Positions 10,740-23,275 are shown, counted from the first letter of the stretch. The stretch is 64,000 nt of DNA from Archivesica marissinica (GCA_014843695.1 CM026390.1:14887318-14951317); one strand, 5' to 3'. Program-made: numbers and translations. Notes: generated from the letters alone by a model not told the origin.

Positions 10740-11924
10740 CTCTACTTTATAGTATACATGTATTATAGCAAATAGAAAGTGTACGAGTAAAAACTCTGTT
10801 CTGACGAAAGATTCACTCGCAATATATAAATGAAATCCAAACCGCCGAGTGAGTGTAAATATATACAGATAAGTAAGTTATCACTTCTGATCTATTTATC
10901 ACACAAATCGTATCTGCCGTAGTTCGTATTGACTGGTGCCCATAAAAACGTTCATTTGAGACAACTAAGTAGTATCTGCTTCTGGACAATTCATTATACA
11001 TCGGCTACAATTAACAGATAAAACTGCGTAGGGAAGGTGCAAGTCTACGTCGACTCGTACATTCTTCTAACTCAAATCATTACACATCACTCACAAATAG
11101 AAAACGCTCGTCCGTTGCTATGGTTACAGACCATCGTTGAAATCAGCCAAACTATCTCAGAGGTATGCTTGTTTGAAAACTTCGGAAGTTGTAAAAACAG
11201 CTCTACCTCTTCTACCACGTTCTAGGAGAAGGAATTCGTTTATGACTGACTATAACTGTTTAGACTGTTGTAGAATAGCATTTGTGGATTTTCTTGTCTT
11301 TCTCGTGCGAATTGTGAATACCACTAATAGCTATCGTTGACATATTGTGACAGGCTCGGAATTTGTGTTTACGCGACAAAGACAGACGGTGAGTTGAGAA
11401 TGTTTTAGATGTGATACTATTTATTTTATGTGTCATTGTCAATACTGGTGGCAGAATAAATAATCGTAGCTTTCTAATTGTTACTCTACATTTATGGTAA
11501 TTTGAATAATCATTTTCGAAGAACATAGTTAACAAGACCACGTTCCGAAAAGGAAGCATGCACGCAATGGTTCTACACTCCGAATACTCTATAATTATGC
11601 GTTGCATTGACATTGTTATTTATGTAAGGACTGTCTTGCCACCATGTGTATCTATGGTATATATAATAGTGTAATACAGATATTTGAATCTGAAATCTTG
11701 CTAAATTATCGGCCATTTTGTTACGATTTGTTTTTTTCATGGTCAACTGTAGAGCGTCGGATTTGTATAGTCAGTCACGTGACGTATGTGGTACCATTGA
11801 GCATGGCTTAACCGCTTTGGTGGGCTAAATCTGAACAGGAAATCATGTCTAGGTCCTCGCAATGTGTTTGACATACCGGTACAATAGAATAAAATAAACG
11901 CAGCCCCTTGTAGATATATGGCAT
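10740..11924. other. Unassigned AT-rich sequence
   Basis: Several short open frames on both strands, none with a motif or family I recognise. No filamin-like Ig pattern was found here. Confidence 0.45.
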
Positions 11925-12172
11925 TAACCTATATAAGTAGAGCTTTGGAATGCCCCCATGACTTTAACCTATATAAGTAGAGCTTTGGAATGCCCCCATG
12001 ACTTTAACCTATATAAGTAGAGCGTTGGAATGCCCCCCATGAATTTAACCTATATAAGTAGAGCGTTGGAATGCCCCCCATGAATTTAACCTATATAAGT
12101 AGAGCTTTGGAATGCCCCCTGTTTTTTGTCATGACTTTAACCTATATAAGTAGAGCTTTGGAATGCCCCCAT
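11925..12172. repeat. 40-bp tandem repeat, six copies
   Basis: Unit AACCTATATAAGTAGAGCTT plus TGGAATGCCCCCATGACTT, with an extra C or a GAATTT variant in copies 3-4 and a short TTTTTTGT insertion before the last copy. Confidence 0.9.
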
Positions 12173-14442
12173 GTACGACAGCTACAGTTGTCACCTTGAA
12201 TATATTTAATATCAGTCAATTTAATTAAATGTATTAATCACATAATATGATTTATATAATTATATAGTTTACAAACTAATTTCATTGCAATAATGGCCAT
12301 GTATGTACTAATACAAATGTATTTTTATTCGCTGCTTTTCACGATTAGTGATACTTATTTCTGTGTAAACGTTTGAACGCGTATGCCGTGTTTTACCTTT
12401 TATGTGTACTGTAGCATATTATGTGTACTAAAATAACTGAATCGCGTATATTATTCTATATTGTTCGATGCATGTGTTACAAGAAAATCTAAGTAAAATT
12501 TACGTTAGTCATCCTTTTTCGCGATTTCCGGCGTACGAAACATATACCCGCATTTCATCGTTGCTATTTTCGGACAACGTGTATTCGGACAAAAAGTGTC
12601 AGTACCTAAATTACTGAGGAATATGGAGTAGTTTGCACTTTTAATTTAACGAGACAATGGTTTTACGTGTATTGTGTTGATAACAACCAGGGGAACGATA
12701 TTCATACTCGAGTTTGAAATCATTATACAATTCTTCGGGAACGTTCATTTGCCGCTCCTATCCGTAGTAGGTTCTGATGAAATCACTACATTTACTAATC
12801 GTTACCGCCTCCTCTGCTAAGACGTCTACTTTCGTATGCGTTACACTCGTGTCCATGATATACTCGACTGTTTAGCTTCAATCTACGAGACTGAATTGTA
12901 TGCGGTAAGACTAACGGTGAATGTGGTGTTTCATGTCAGCGGCTGTAGCGAATATTATCAGGTATATATAATTCAGATGACTAGCGGTTCCTTACATTGC
13001 ATTCAATCACCATTTAGTTTTGTTTATTTTCTTCATTAGTTGCTTCTTCAAACTTAGTGTCGTCTGTGAACAAATGAAATACTGTAAAATACATGTACCG
13101 ATAAGAGGACTGTATTTTCGATATTATGTAAAGTACAGTGTACACATGCTTTAATGGCTTTGCATTATTATTTTAAAAATGTACCAACCGGAAGTTCCGG
13201 TACAACTTTCTTAATACTCGACTAAATTTATTCGGATAAGTTCTAGTCAGTTTTTTTAAAATACTGAACTGTGAGTGTACATATTCTAGTGAGTGAATTC
13301 TAGTGAGTGTACATATTATGCGTTAATACACGAACAATGGTTTCGGCCATCTCCTGGTCAATAACCGTTGTGTTATAATAAACTGACGAATACATTGTAG
13401 CCTAATGGAGTAGTTAGGTCCATAACTACTTAATGGTACCGGAACATAATTCGATTGATTGAACAAAATTGCATAGAAATAACATTCCCGCACATCATGA
13501 TTTACTTACAGTTTCATAATCATCTGGTATGCTAGTAATGGTTTTATAAATCGAATTATTAAGACGTAACACGAACAGCTACTGATTGTGTAACGTGCAC
13601 TGGTTAATGAAGGCCTAAAATACTTATACCTTATCATTGAAAAGTGTTCCACTGATAACTGCCTGTAACATAGATGAATAATTCAGAACTTTTTTCAGTA
13701 AAAGATATATTTGCCAAATGTACAGATATTCATTACATATCCCTGAATACGCATTAACTGAATTTGTCATTAAGATACCATTCGTTTTTGTCGTTCACTA
13801 ATTACATCGTACAAAGTCAGTTACCTTTCATAACAGCATGCATCTTCAAAGGCATTCTCGTGTACCTATACACAAACACAATATTGCCTAGTTCTAGGAC
13901 GATTTCTTGATACGGAGTCATGTTCGATGCCGAGATGTAGAAAGATGCACCACTGCCAGCACGTGTACATGCACACGTGCCACTATTTAAAAAGCACTAT
14001 TGAAAAAAGTGTGATGTGTTTGTAATCTTAATAATTGAGTCCTTGACCAAATGACCTTGCAAAGTTAGTACACATTCCTATGCATGACACGGCCATTTAG
14101 CGAACGCTGTTTCTATTCTTGGTAACAATGACCATGTCACAATAGATCTGGGTGTTGCGCGCGACATAATAGTATTCGTTTTCGCACGTTATATCAAATC
14201 TCTCTCGTATACGACATCATTTGATGACTGTTTTCTATTGTTAGCAAAAATGACCTCGAACTGAGACTACATCATACAAAGTCGTGTAAAAAAATCATTG
14301 ATTTATTTATATTATTGATTTTCTATCAAACTTAAAAATAAACTGTTTTTCTCTACAGACAATTATCTCCATAAAAGCTGTAAATTCTCTGTATCTCATG
14401 GGTGTATCAAACTAAATCGATATTATTTATATAAATTATATA
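12173..14442. other. Unassigned AT-rich sequence
   Basis: About 2.3 kb without a recognisable gene or known repeat. A short duplication of AGTGAGTGTACATATT is seen near 13270-13320. Confidence 0.45.
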
Positions 14443-14632
14443 TACAGTATGCATACGTTATGTCGAATTCCGTCGAACCGAACAAAATACTTCGACATAA
14501 CCGAAGTCTGAGGTAACGAAATTCGATATAAACGGAGCCAGTTATATGTAAAATGATAGTGTCTGAAACGGGACTTCGAGATAACCGGGGAATTCGACAT
14601 AACAGACTTTGACATAACGGATGTAGACTGTA
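14443..14632. mobile_element. Pogo/Tigger-like MITE
   Basis: 190 bp flanked by TA on both sides. The inverted termini are CAGTATGCATACGTTATGTC on the left and CAGTCTACATCCGTTATGTC on the right read inverted, with TTCGACATAAC-type subterminal repeats. TA target sites and CAGT ends are typical of the Tc1/mariner-pogo superfamily. No transposase frame is present. Confidence 0.6.
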
Positions 14633-15562
14633 TTATCATTCTTAATGGATTTTTATCCATACCCACTGAGCTCATTATCACTTAGGATATGTGGTGTTAT
14701 ACCTGTTGTATTGTGGTGTACTATTTAGCCACGTTTATAAATCGAATTAAATGAAACGAGATGATAGCAAGTCAATGGCCTAGCCGGTTCTTAATCGATA
14801 TGCCGCCCAGTATTAGAGGTGTTTAGATTTATTCCTCCTGACAAAACAAACAACAAACTTTGAAAACAATGAAAACTCCAGGAAAATGTGTATGTTTTGT
14901 GGCGTATAGACATCTACACTATTAAACTTATCAGCAGGAACAATAACTATTCTCCAAAAAGTGGCACATAAATCAAACTGCTACAATCATTATTGCTAGT
15001 ATGCAATCACTGGACATGCTGATGATGGTGGTGATGATGATGATAATGGTGATGGTGATGATGTTGATGATCTATACACAAAGGGACAAACACATGCTTG
15101 TGCTGAGTACAGTAAGCGCTACAGCAAATAAGGATGTGGACATTATGTTGCATTGGGACTGGAGCATATCGAAACATTCTCCCATATTGTTCGCCGGCGG
15201 CAGTATCTCAGTCATCATCATAATCATCATCATCGTAAAGCACTTAGTGATAAGTCAGAAGACTAAACATGCACTGTGTAAGCAATTAAGATGTTAACAT
15301 ATTTACTGCAACGCATCCGTTCTTGCTAATTGATTCATTGTTTCGTTGTTGTGCAAGGGAACATTATATCTCCTCGGTCATCGGGTGGTATCTTGCCGAC
15401 AATATTTGGATATGATTCACGTGTTCCCGAGATAAGCGATGGCTGTTTATCGTATATGCATTGTGTAAGGCGGCATTATCTGGCACAGTGTGTCTCAACT
15501 ATCAGGAGAATGTATCAACAGTTTATTTGATCTTGCAAGCCATCTTAGTATGTGTGTACACA
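14633..15562. other. Unassigned sequence with a short ATG/GAT microsatellite
   Basis: A GATGATGGTG-type microsatellite spans about 15016-15070. The open frame that covers it is a repeat artefact. Confidence 0.5.
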
Positions 15563-15800
15563 TGTGTGTTTTTACGTTTATTTATCGTCGCTACCGGTTG
15601 CCCATATGAGCGACGCCTCCTGCAGAGATTAGTTATTTTAGATTTTGGAGGATAGTGCATGATACAGACAGAGACCCATTCCAGAATATCCTCTGGTTCT
15701 TTTACGTGCACGATGTAAAGCACCGACACGAGACCTCGGTTTAACGTCCCATCTGAAAGACTGTTAATTTTATTAGGGTCAGACGGGGGATCGAACCTGC
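15563..15800 (-). mobile_element. SINE1, 5' truncated, with TSD
   Basis: Inverted SINE1 that stops inside the B box (GATCGAACCTGC). GTGTACACA occurs at 15554-15562 and 15801-15809, a 9-bp target-site duplication that fixes both ends exactly. Confidence 0.9.
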
Positions 15801-15809
15801 GTGTACACA

Positions 15810-16435
15810 CTTGTTAGCTGCGTTTGTATACATCTTCAGCAATAACCCATCGGCGATTAACCAATCAATAAGGTAGTGTTGTTATCCTGATGAAAACAAG
15901 TTGCGTTCTATGCCAACATATGAATACATGAACCGCTTTTTCACAAAAACATTATGCGTTTTTGTATAGACTTCGGCTTGCATTCGGAATGAAAAATGAG
16001 TCAGCATGATATTGGAACTCGTTCGAAAGCCGTGCCAAGATCAACAAAAACAGTGAAAACACATCGCTTACTTCAATGCGATGTTATTTAATTACGATGA
16101 GATTTCTGAAACTGATATGATCGTGTTATTTTTGGATGCCGAAATACGAGCATACATTTAAAATAATATTCCTCCCAGTAGTCGACGAGATGCCAGCTTC
16201 AACATCTATTTCATATCCGTTTATAATTTATTTGAGATAAACTGGTATCAACTCTCCAGTAATAACTCTTCAGTATATTAAGTCGTTATTGTGGCCTTGC
16301 GTGTAACCTCTAAAATATAAAACACACGGAGATTTGTATCGCGACCTGTACATTAATGTTAATGAAGAGTGAAGAGGTGTTCTTATCTACGAACTACAGG
16401 TGATGGCATTAGCTTGTTCATCATTTCTACAACAC
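15810..16435. other. Unassigned AT-rich sequence
   Basis: No gene or repeat recognised. Confidence 0.45.
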
Positions 16436-16735
16436 AAATTAACGATTTCAGCTTCACGTTCACTTCGTGAAATCGTGAACTTGAAATCGTGAACTTGAAA
16501 TCGTGAAAACGTGAAGATGAAACCGTGAAATTGCGAAGTTGAAATCATGATGTTGAATTCGTGAAATGGTGATGTTGAAGTCGTGAAATGGTGATGTTGA
16601 ATTCGTGAAATGGTGATGTTGAAATCGTGAAATCGAAACCGTGATTTATGAAGGTGAAATCGTGAAACTGTAAAGTTGAATTTGTGAAATCGTGAATTCG
16701 TGAAGTTGAAATCGTGAAATGTTGAAATTACAGCT
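16436..16735. repeat. Degenerate GTGAAATCGTGAA tandem repeat
   Basis: Interleaved 9- and 18-bp units built from GTGAAATCGTGAAGTTGAA-type words with TGATGTTGAA variants. A second block of the same words is at 17052-17185. Confidence 0.85.
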
Positions 16736-16923
16736 TTTTAGCAATAACTTATTTAGGCGATACCACCGGACACCGGATCCAAGTATTTGTCAAATATATA
16801 CAACTCTTGACAACTATTTGATTGATGCTGTTGTTTCGATATGTATAATTATATGTGATAACTATGTAAAACATAAGTAAATAAACGAAAATGTATGGGT
16901 TCATCAAAAATACACAAATACAC

Positions 16924-17041
16924 GTTGCCTCTTCTCTCTCCCTCGTGGCGATGGATTCCATCAGGAATGAGGTCTCGATAGTGATTAATATAAGTTGTAA
17001 GAACATGTTTCGCAATCGAGCTAAAATAAATTTGTATAAAA
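16924..17041 (+). mobile_element. SINE2 3' fragment
   Basis: TTGCCTCTTCTCTCTCCCTC through GAGGTCTCGATAGTGATTAA to CGCAATCGAGCTAAAATAAA. The 5' half is missing. Confidence 0.8.
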
Positions 17042-17051
17042 TAAATACAAT

Positions 17052-17185
17052 TGAAGTCGTGAATTCGTAAAGTTGAAATCGTAAATTCGTGAAATTGAAA
17101 TCGCGAAATCTTTGAAGTTGAAATCGTGAATTCGTGATTGTGGGTTGAAATCGTGAATTCGTGCAAATGAATTCGTGAAGTTCAA
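17052..17185. repeat. Second block of GTGAAATCG tandem repeat
   Basis: Same vocabulary as 16436-16735 (GAAATCGTGAATTCGTGA). It begins about 10 bp after the SINE2 fragment ends. Confidence 0.8.
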
Positions 17186-17554
17186 ACAGCGAGAAAACGA
17201 ATATCGGTACCGGTATTTCGTACAAACAATGCATAGATATACCTATATTGCTCAATGTGAGATGGTTTCTGACGGTTCCGCAAACGACAAGAATAAGTAT
17301 AGTACATTTTATAGCAGCTGATTGATCAGCCAGATACTGCTGGAGTAATTCATGCTAAGGCAATTATTCATATATTCATATATTTGCCATGTTTCTATTC
17401 TGGTGTACGTTCGAGTTACCTTTTTATACCTGCTAATTGATCAGTAATGTGGCATTTCGTATCTCTAATGAATATATGATCAGCACGAAGTTTTCGTTTC
17501 TTTGTTTTTTGGAGTTTAAGGTCTTACCAATAGCTTAGGTCACATGCTGTCTTC
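17186..17554. other. Unassigned sequence
   Basis: No gene or repeat recognised. Confidence 0.4.
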
Positions 17555-17650
17555 CAGTTATTATTGGTGAAGAAAGACCCCGAGTGCCCCTCCGGTGCCC
17601 CTCCGGTGCCCCTCCGGTGCCCCTTCTGGTAGTGTTTCAGATATAGACGG
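17555..17650 (-). mobile_element. SINE4 fragment with expanded 12-bp unit
   Basis: The plus strand reads TTATTATTGGTGAAGAAAGA then CCCCGAGTGCCCC, the reverse of the SINE4 segment that carries the evenly spaced proline-like CCGGGTGCCCGTCC. Inside it TGCCCCTCCGG is repeated four times in tandem (about 17585-17622). Confidence 0.65.
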
Positions 17651-17734
17651 ACCCGACTAGAACCAAGAACCTTTCACAAGTCATCAGTATGAATTGACAA
17701 TACAAATTTAATAGTGACGACCAAACCAATCATA

Positions 17735-17837
17735 TTGTATCTTGAAAATAAAGACAGCCATTCTCAGAATCTAGTAACTATAGCAATGGTAATGCTCAAA
17801 CGTGATAAGACTGTGTGTAATGTCATCTGAAGTAATT
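17735..17837 (-). mobile_element. LINE-A internal fragment
   Basis: GACAGCCATTCTCAGAATCT, ATAGCAATGGTAATGC and CATCTGAAGTAAT match 57672-57763 in order and orientation, so this is a piece of LINE-A further from the 3' tail. Confidence 0.65.
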
Positions 17838-18296
17838 GTGTTTCGAGTTTATATTGCGCGCCTGTAGGCCGGCCACTCACATTTTGAGGATTGAGCCGGC
17901 TGCCCTTCACATTTGACAGATTTTTCGGAAGTACGAATCGGGAAAATTTTGATGAATTTTGATCTCAAATTATGATGGTTGGTTAATGAAACCAGTTATG
18001 CATATATCGCATATTCTGTCCAGCTGTTACTGGTTAAGTATTAACCACGACCTCCCATAAACTGGATAGGTTACTCACATACTAATTCGGCATCCCAGTG
18101 GGATTTGTATCTACACTGGTCAGGGGCAAGTGATTTGGAGTCAAAGGCCGTGTGCGAATAATGAGTTTGCAAACATTTAGAATAGTCGTTCCGTTGATTT
18201 TATATATTTTATTGGTAGATTTAAACTGAGGATTATGATTGTTGTATCGAATAATGGGTGCACTTGAATTATAAGCACTGGTTGAGGGGGGGGGGT
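17838..18296. other. Unassigned sequence ending in a G run
   Basis: No gene was recognised. A run of about ten G ends near 18293, immediately before a SINE4 head. Confidence 0.45.
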
Positions 18297-18553
18297 GGCT
18301 CCGTGGCCTAGTTGTTAATGTTGACTTCAAATAACTTGCCATAGGTTTGAAATCCCACTAGGGGTGTCGAATTCTTTCAAATGATAGAGCTATCCTGTTG
18401 GCTTGTCGAAGATCGGTGGTTCTACTTGGGTGCCCGTCATTTCCTGAAATACTGCTCGAATGGGGACCCGGAATCTTCCTCCACCAATAATAGCTGGAGA
18501 GTCGCCGTATGACCAATGTTGTTTATTTGGCTTTAAACCCCCAACACAAACCA
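18297..18553 (+). mobile_element. SINE4 copy, full length
   Basis: tRNA-like head (CTCCGTGGCCTAGTTGTTAA, B-box region TTTGAAATCCCACTAGGGG), body TGTCGAATTCTTTCAAATGA, then CTTCCTCCACCAATAATAGC and a CCCCAACACAAACC end. It defines the SINE4 family, which recurs at 23030, 37555, 39738 and 50539. Confidence 0.8.
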
Positions 18554-18580
18554 CTGGATTGGTTACGAAACTTACCTCTA

Positions 18581-19115
18581 TGTATTACATAGTTCCCGTG
18601 TGAGGTCATCATTCCTACTGTGGCTGCCATTTTGACTGGCAAAGTTGATCAGATATTATATATAATATATAGCAGCGTAATTTTGCTTTCTTCATAAAAT
18701 ATTTATTTTTCATCCCATCACCATGGTTCATACATTGTTGGAAAGCTCTCAATGGACATATTTTTTGTATCATTTCACAAATTTCGTATCAATGACGAAT
18801 ACATAATAAGTTACCTGTATATTAATATTTCAACTGTGAAAATAGACTTTCAAAAATAGGTGCAAGTTAAGTTCTTATAATTTATAATCCATACATCATT
18901 GTCAAAAAATAAATTAATATTTAAAAAGTGCATTTCAATACCTTTAAAATCATACCAAATTTTATATTAAGAAACCAAAATTAATAAAGTTATTGCAATT
19001 AAAGAATTACTAGTAAAATCATGAAATTGCCGTTAGTAAAACTTGCAAGTCAAAATGGCTGCCAAGATAAGATTTTATCAGTGTTTTTGACTGCCGTGGG
19101 AACTATGTGCTACCC
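18581..19115. mobile_element. TIR element of ~535 bp
   Basis: The left end has ACATAGTTCCC and then CTGCCATTTTGACTGGCAAAG. The right end inverted has ACATAGTTCCCACGGCAG and, further in, GCAGCCATTTTGACTTGCAAG. The two arms are collinear but gapped, and the inside is AT-rich and non-coding. A non-autonomous DNA transposon is the simplest reading; superfamily and exact ends are uncertain. Confidence 0.5.
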
Positions 19116-19363
19116 TATATCTTAGAATCTCCGCATATAAATGTAGATTCGCTAGAAACAGGATTCAAAGAAATGAGCGTTTTTGTTAATGTTGCAACAA
19201 ACGAAATTTAGAAGACGAGTTTCATTTTATAATTGTGTGTTCCTGTGATGCAAATTTAAGAAATGGATATGTAAAGAAATAAGTCTATGCTAAGCATGAT
19301 AGGTCCGGAGTTCGAGCCTAGTATGCCTAGTTACTACGGTCTGATAATATACATGTACTGTAG

Positions 19364-19592
19364 TTTATACACATTTATTTAACTCGATTGCGAAACAAGT
19401 TATTTCAACTTATATTAATCACTCTCGAGACCTCATTCCTGATGGAATCCATCGCCACGAGGGAGAGAGAAGAGGCAACGTGGAATTTAAATGCCTTGCC
19501 TAAGGGCACAATCGTAACGGCTCCAGCGGGGCTCGAACTCCGGACCTTTCGCACCTGAAGCGAACGCGCATCCACTGCGCTATCACGACTTC
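19364..19592 (-). mobile_element. SINE2 copy
   Basis: Near-complete inverted SINE2, almost identical to 171-404 (same AAGGGCACAATCGTAACGGC and GGACCTTTCGCACCTGAAGC words). Confidence 0.85.
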
Positions 19593-19707
19593 CATGTACT
19601 GTATAAAGTATTATATGATAACAATATATATATGTTAGAACTTCAATACTGAACAATAGTGTGTAGTATTGCTCTATTTTCTAACGTAATTATCACCAGA
19701 AGCTTGT

Positions 19708-19936
19708 GGAAGTCTGATAGCGCAGTGGGTGCGCGTTTACTTCAGGTGCGAAAGGTCCGGAGTTCGAGTCCCGCTGGAGCCGGTACGATTGTGCCCTTAG
19801 GCAAAGCATTTAAATTCCACGATACCTCTTCTCTCTCCATCGTGGCGATGGATTCCATCAGGAATGAGGTCTCGATAGTGATTAATATAAGTTGAAAGAA
19901 CTTGTTTCGCAATCGAGCTAAGATAAATTTGTATAC
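19708..19936 (+). mobile_element. SINE2 copy in opposite orientation
   Basis: Head AGTCTGATAGCGCAGTGGGT, B box GGAGTTCGAGTCCC, tail CGCAATCGAGCTAAGATAAA. With the inverted copy at 19364 it could form a large hairpin with a ~115-bp loop. Confidence 0.85.
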
Positions 19937-20980
19937 GCTATCACTGGACAACCGACTCCACAAAAAAAATATTATGAATATATGCATCCTAGGTAGTTCA
20001 TCTAATATACCATCAACGTGCATTATGCAAAACGAACCTGCTTTCCTGACCGCAGCGTGGTAGCTAATTCCTATAATCAGTTAATGGCATTTAACTGACC
20101 ATTAATTGATTGTCTACGTTATAGCCGTTATCAGACAAGTCACTTGCTGGTTAATGTGGTTAGACAACGTTTACATAATTATCGATATTTACAAACACTT
20201 CATTTCATACAGAACATACGCTAGTAGCAGCTGCATGCTTTCCACCGACGTGAGTAAGTCGAGTTGCATTTAGTAGTGTAGTGTAGTTTTAGTCACATTT
20301 TCCTTTTGGTGGTAGTTTTAAATTTAAATTTTAAAATATTTCTTTAAAGATGTTGTTAAGCTGAATGCCGGAACACAATTTGTAAATCAATATAAATATC
20401 GACACTACCACTCCAGTCAATGTGTAGCTTTACTCAATGTTACTAGTTTATTCATGATCTAGATCTATCGAAGCAAACTTATATTTAGGTGTGGTTTATA
20501 CTTATATCCGTCTAAGCATCATGACTGCCACTTTGATTCACATTTTGTTTGTTTTAGTAGCATTCTTGTCGTTATTGTTCACATCTGCGGTTTAATAGGT
20601 TTCCCCAGCTGCAATGACTGTTGCAATAACACCGCTTGATGTCTCGTCTATAACATCAACATTTCTTGACGTTTATCTGTTTGTGTTTGCGGTAGGTGTG
20701 AACTATTAATAATTTCTGAATATATCGGTTTCGAAGCATTAGTTTGGACAGTCTTTCTGTTATGTGATTCGTGAATGAATCAAACTGTAAACAAAAGCCA
20801 ACTAAAAGACGACCAATCGATGGAAAATAGATGAAGGCGACTTTCAGTTGTCTCATGCGATGTCCGTGCTTCGTGCTTCGTGTGGTGGTGTTTTACGTTT
20901 ATCATATTTGTTTTGTGAAAAACAAACACAATCTTAGATAGTCAATATTGTATTGTGTATTGATAGGTCGATGGTGACTA
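19937..20980. other. Unassigned AT-rich sequence
   Basis: No gene or recognised repeat in about 1 kb. Confidence 0.45.
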
Positions 20981-21270
20981 TTGTGTGTTTTACGTTTATT
21001 TATCGTCGCTACCGATTGCCCATATGAGCGACGCCTCCTAAAGAGATTAGTCATTTTATATTTTTGGAGGATAGTGCAATGATACAGACAGACGCGTTCC
21101 AGAGTCTCTTCTGGTTCTCTTACGTACACAGTGTATAGCACCGACAAGAGACTTCAGTTTAAAGTCCCATCTGAAAGACTGTTAATTTTATTAGGGTCAG
21201 ACGGGGGATCGAACCTGCGATCCCTGGATTACCAGTCCAGCGTGTTACCACTGGACTACAGATCTGTCTG
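20981..21270 (-). mobile_element. SINE1 copy, full length
   Basis: Inverted SINE1 from TTTTACGTTTATTTATCGTC to the complete tRNA head (CAGCGTGTTACCACTGGACT ending at CAGATCTGTC). Confidence 0.9.
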
Positions 21271-21831
21271 TAAATCTCACTTCGTGCTTCGTGGTCTCAA
21301 ATGTTCATTATAAATACGATTTGTTATATCGGTGTGCATACTGTAGACCAAATCCGATGACTTGCCTTGCAACACAAATACCTTTGGAACGACTGAAGAG
21401 AGGCATTGCAAAGCGGTTATTTCACAGAAGACAAAATCAGTTCACATGTGAACTTAACTAATAACGCCAGCACACAATGATCTATGCTAAATGTTGAAGT
21501 ACAAATCAGCTTATGCAATTAGTGTTGACTCGTGTAAATGAGCAGATCAAACACTTGAATGGCATTTTTGGCACCATGGAACAAAGGCTTACCGGTAATT
21601 ACAAGTTTTATCTGTTCAATGCAGCTATTCCTTCTCTCAAATGTCAAAGTATGTATGGTAAACAGATATGCGGAAGTCGTGTTTCTATGAAGGTAATGCA
21701 AAATGCCCAGTAACTTACATTGGTAGTATAAGCTTGTAACTGGAAACCATTCAGCTTCACGAGTGTTCCATCTTTCTGTTGCTAATAAAACAACAATTGT
21801 GAAATTGATAAAAAAACAGTAATACCGTCAA
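21271..21831. other. Unassigned sequence
   Basis: A frame at 21513-21713 is matched by a frame on the other strand and has no recognisable motif. No gene is called. Confidence 0.4.
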
Positions 21832-22115
21832 CGTGTGTGTTTTACGTTTATTTATCATCGTTACCGGTTGTCCACATGAGCGACGTCTCCTGAATAGTTA
21901 TTTTAGATTTTTGGAGGATAGTGCATGATACAGACAGAGACCCATTCCAGAGTCTCATCTGGTTCTTTTACGTGCACAATATACACCACCGACACGAGAC
22001 CTCGATTTAAAGTCCCATCTGAAAGACTGTTAATTTTATTAGTGTCAGACGGGGGATCGAACCTGCGATCCCTGGATTACCAGTCCAGCGTGTCACTACT
22101 GGACTACAGATCCGT
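21832..22115 (-). mobile_element. SINE1 copy, full length
   Basis: Inverted SINE1 with an intact B box (GGGGGATCGAACCTGCGATC) and A-box side (CTACTGGACTACAGATCCG). A small deletion follows CTCCTGAA. Confidence 0.9.
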
Positions 22116-22176
22116 TGGACCTCGAGTGACTTATGAAATATAGGGTCCATGCTACATATATACATCTATTACTCCC

Positions 22177-23016
22177 TCAACCACATGACACATAGCAGTA
22201 TTATCGTTGAATGAACCACATGGCACATAGCAGTATTATCGTTGAATGAACCACATGCCACATAGCAGTATTATCGTTGAATGAACCACATGGCACATAG
22301 CAGTATTATCGTTGAATGAACCACATGGCACATAGCAGTATTATCGTTGAATGAACCACATGGCACATAGCAGTATTATCGTTGAATGAACCACATGGCA
22401 CATAGCAGTATTATCGTTGAATGAACCACATGGCACATAGCAGTATTATCGTTGAATGAACCACATGGCACATAGCAGTATTATCGTTGAATGAACCACA
22501 TGGCACATAGCAGTATTATCGTTGAATGAACCACATGGCACATAGCAGTATTATCGTTGAATGAACCACATGGCACATAGCAGTATTATCGTTGAATGAA
22601 CCACATGGCACATAGCAGTATTATCGTTGAATGAACCACATGGCACATAGCAGTATTATCGTTGAATGAACCACATGGCACATAGCAGTATTATCGTTGA
22701 ATGAACCACATGGCACATAGCAGTATTATCGTTGAATGAACCACATGGCACATAGCAGTATTATCGTTGAATGAACCACATGGCACATAGCAGTATTATC
22801 GTTGAATGAACCACATGGCACATAGCAGTATTATCGTTGAATGAACCACATGGCACATAGCAGTATTATCGTTGAATGAACCACATGCCACATAGCAGTA
22901 TTATCGTTGAATGAACCACATGGCACATAGCAGTATTATCGTTGAATGAACCACATGGCACATAGCAGTATTATCGTTGAATGAACCACATGACACATAG
23001 CAGTATTATCGTTGAA
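22177..23016. repeat. 35-bp tandem repeat, 24 copies
   Basis: Unit ACCACATGGCACATAGCAGT plus ATTATCGTTGAATGA. The 840 bp hold exactly 24 units with almost no variation (only GACA or GCCA in place of GGCA in a few), so the array is young or homogenised. Confidence 0.97.
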
Positions 23017-23029
23017 GATGTATTAAGGT

Positions 23030-23275
23030 GTGTACGGTCTCCGTGATCGGGTAGTTGACTTCAAATCACTTGCCCTTCACCGTTGTTGGTTCAAATTTCT
23101 TTCAAATGTCGAAGCTATCCAGATGGCTTGTGGACGGTCGATGCCACGGTCGATGCCTCTATCAATGTGCCTGTCGCCTGCAATACTGCTAGGAAGGGCA
23201 TACGGGCTCATCCTTCAAGGCTAATAGCCGGAAAGCTGTTTTGGTCGACTTTAAGCCCTCAACACAAACAAAGCA
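23030..23275 (+). mobile_element. SINE4 copy
   Basis: Head TCTCCGTGATCGGGTAGTTG, then TTCAAATCACTTGCCCTTCA, body AAGCTATCCAGATGGCTTGT and a CCCTCAACACAAAC end. It begins 13 bp after the 35-bp array. Confidence 0.8.
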
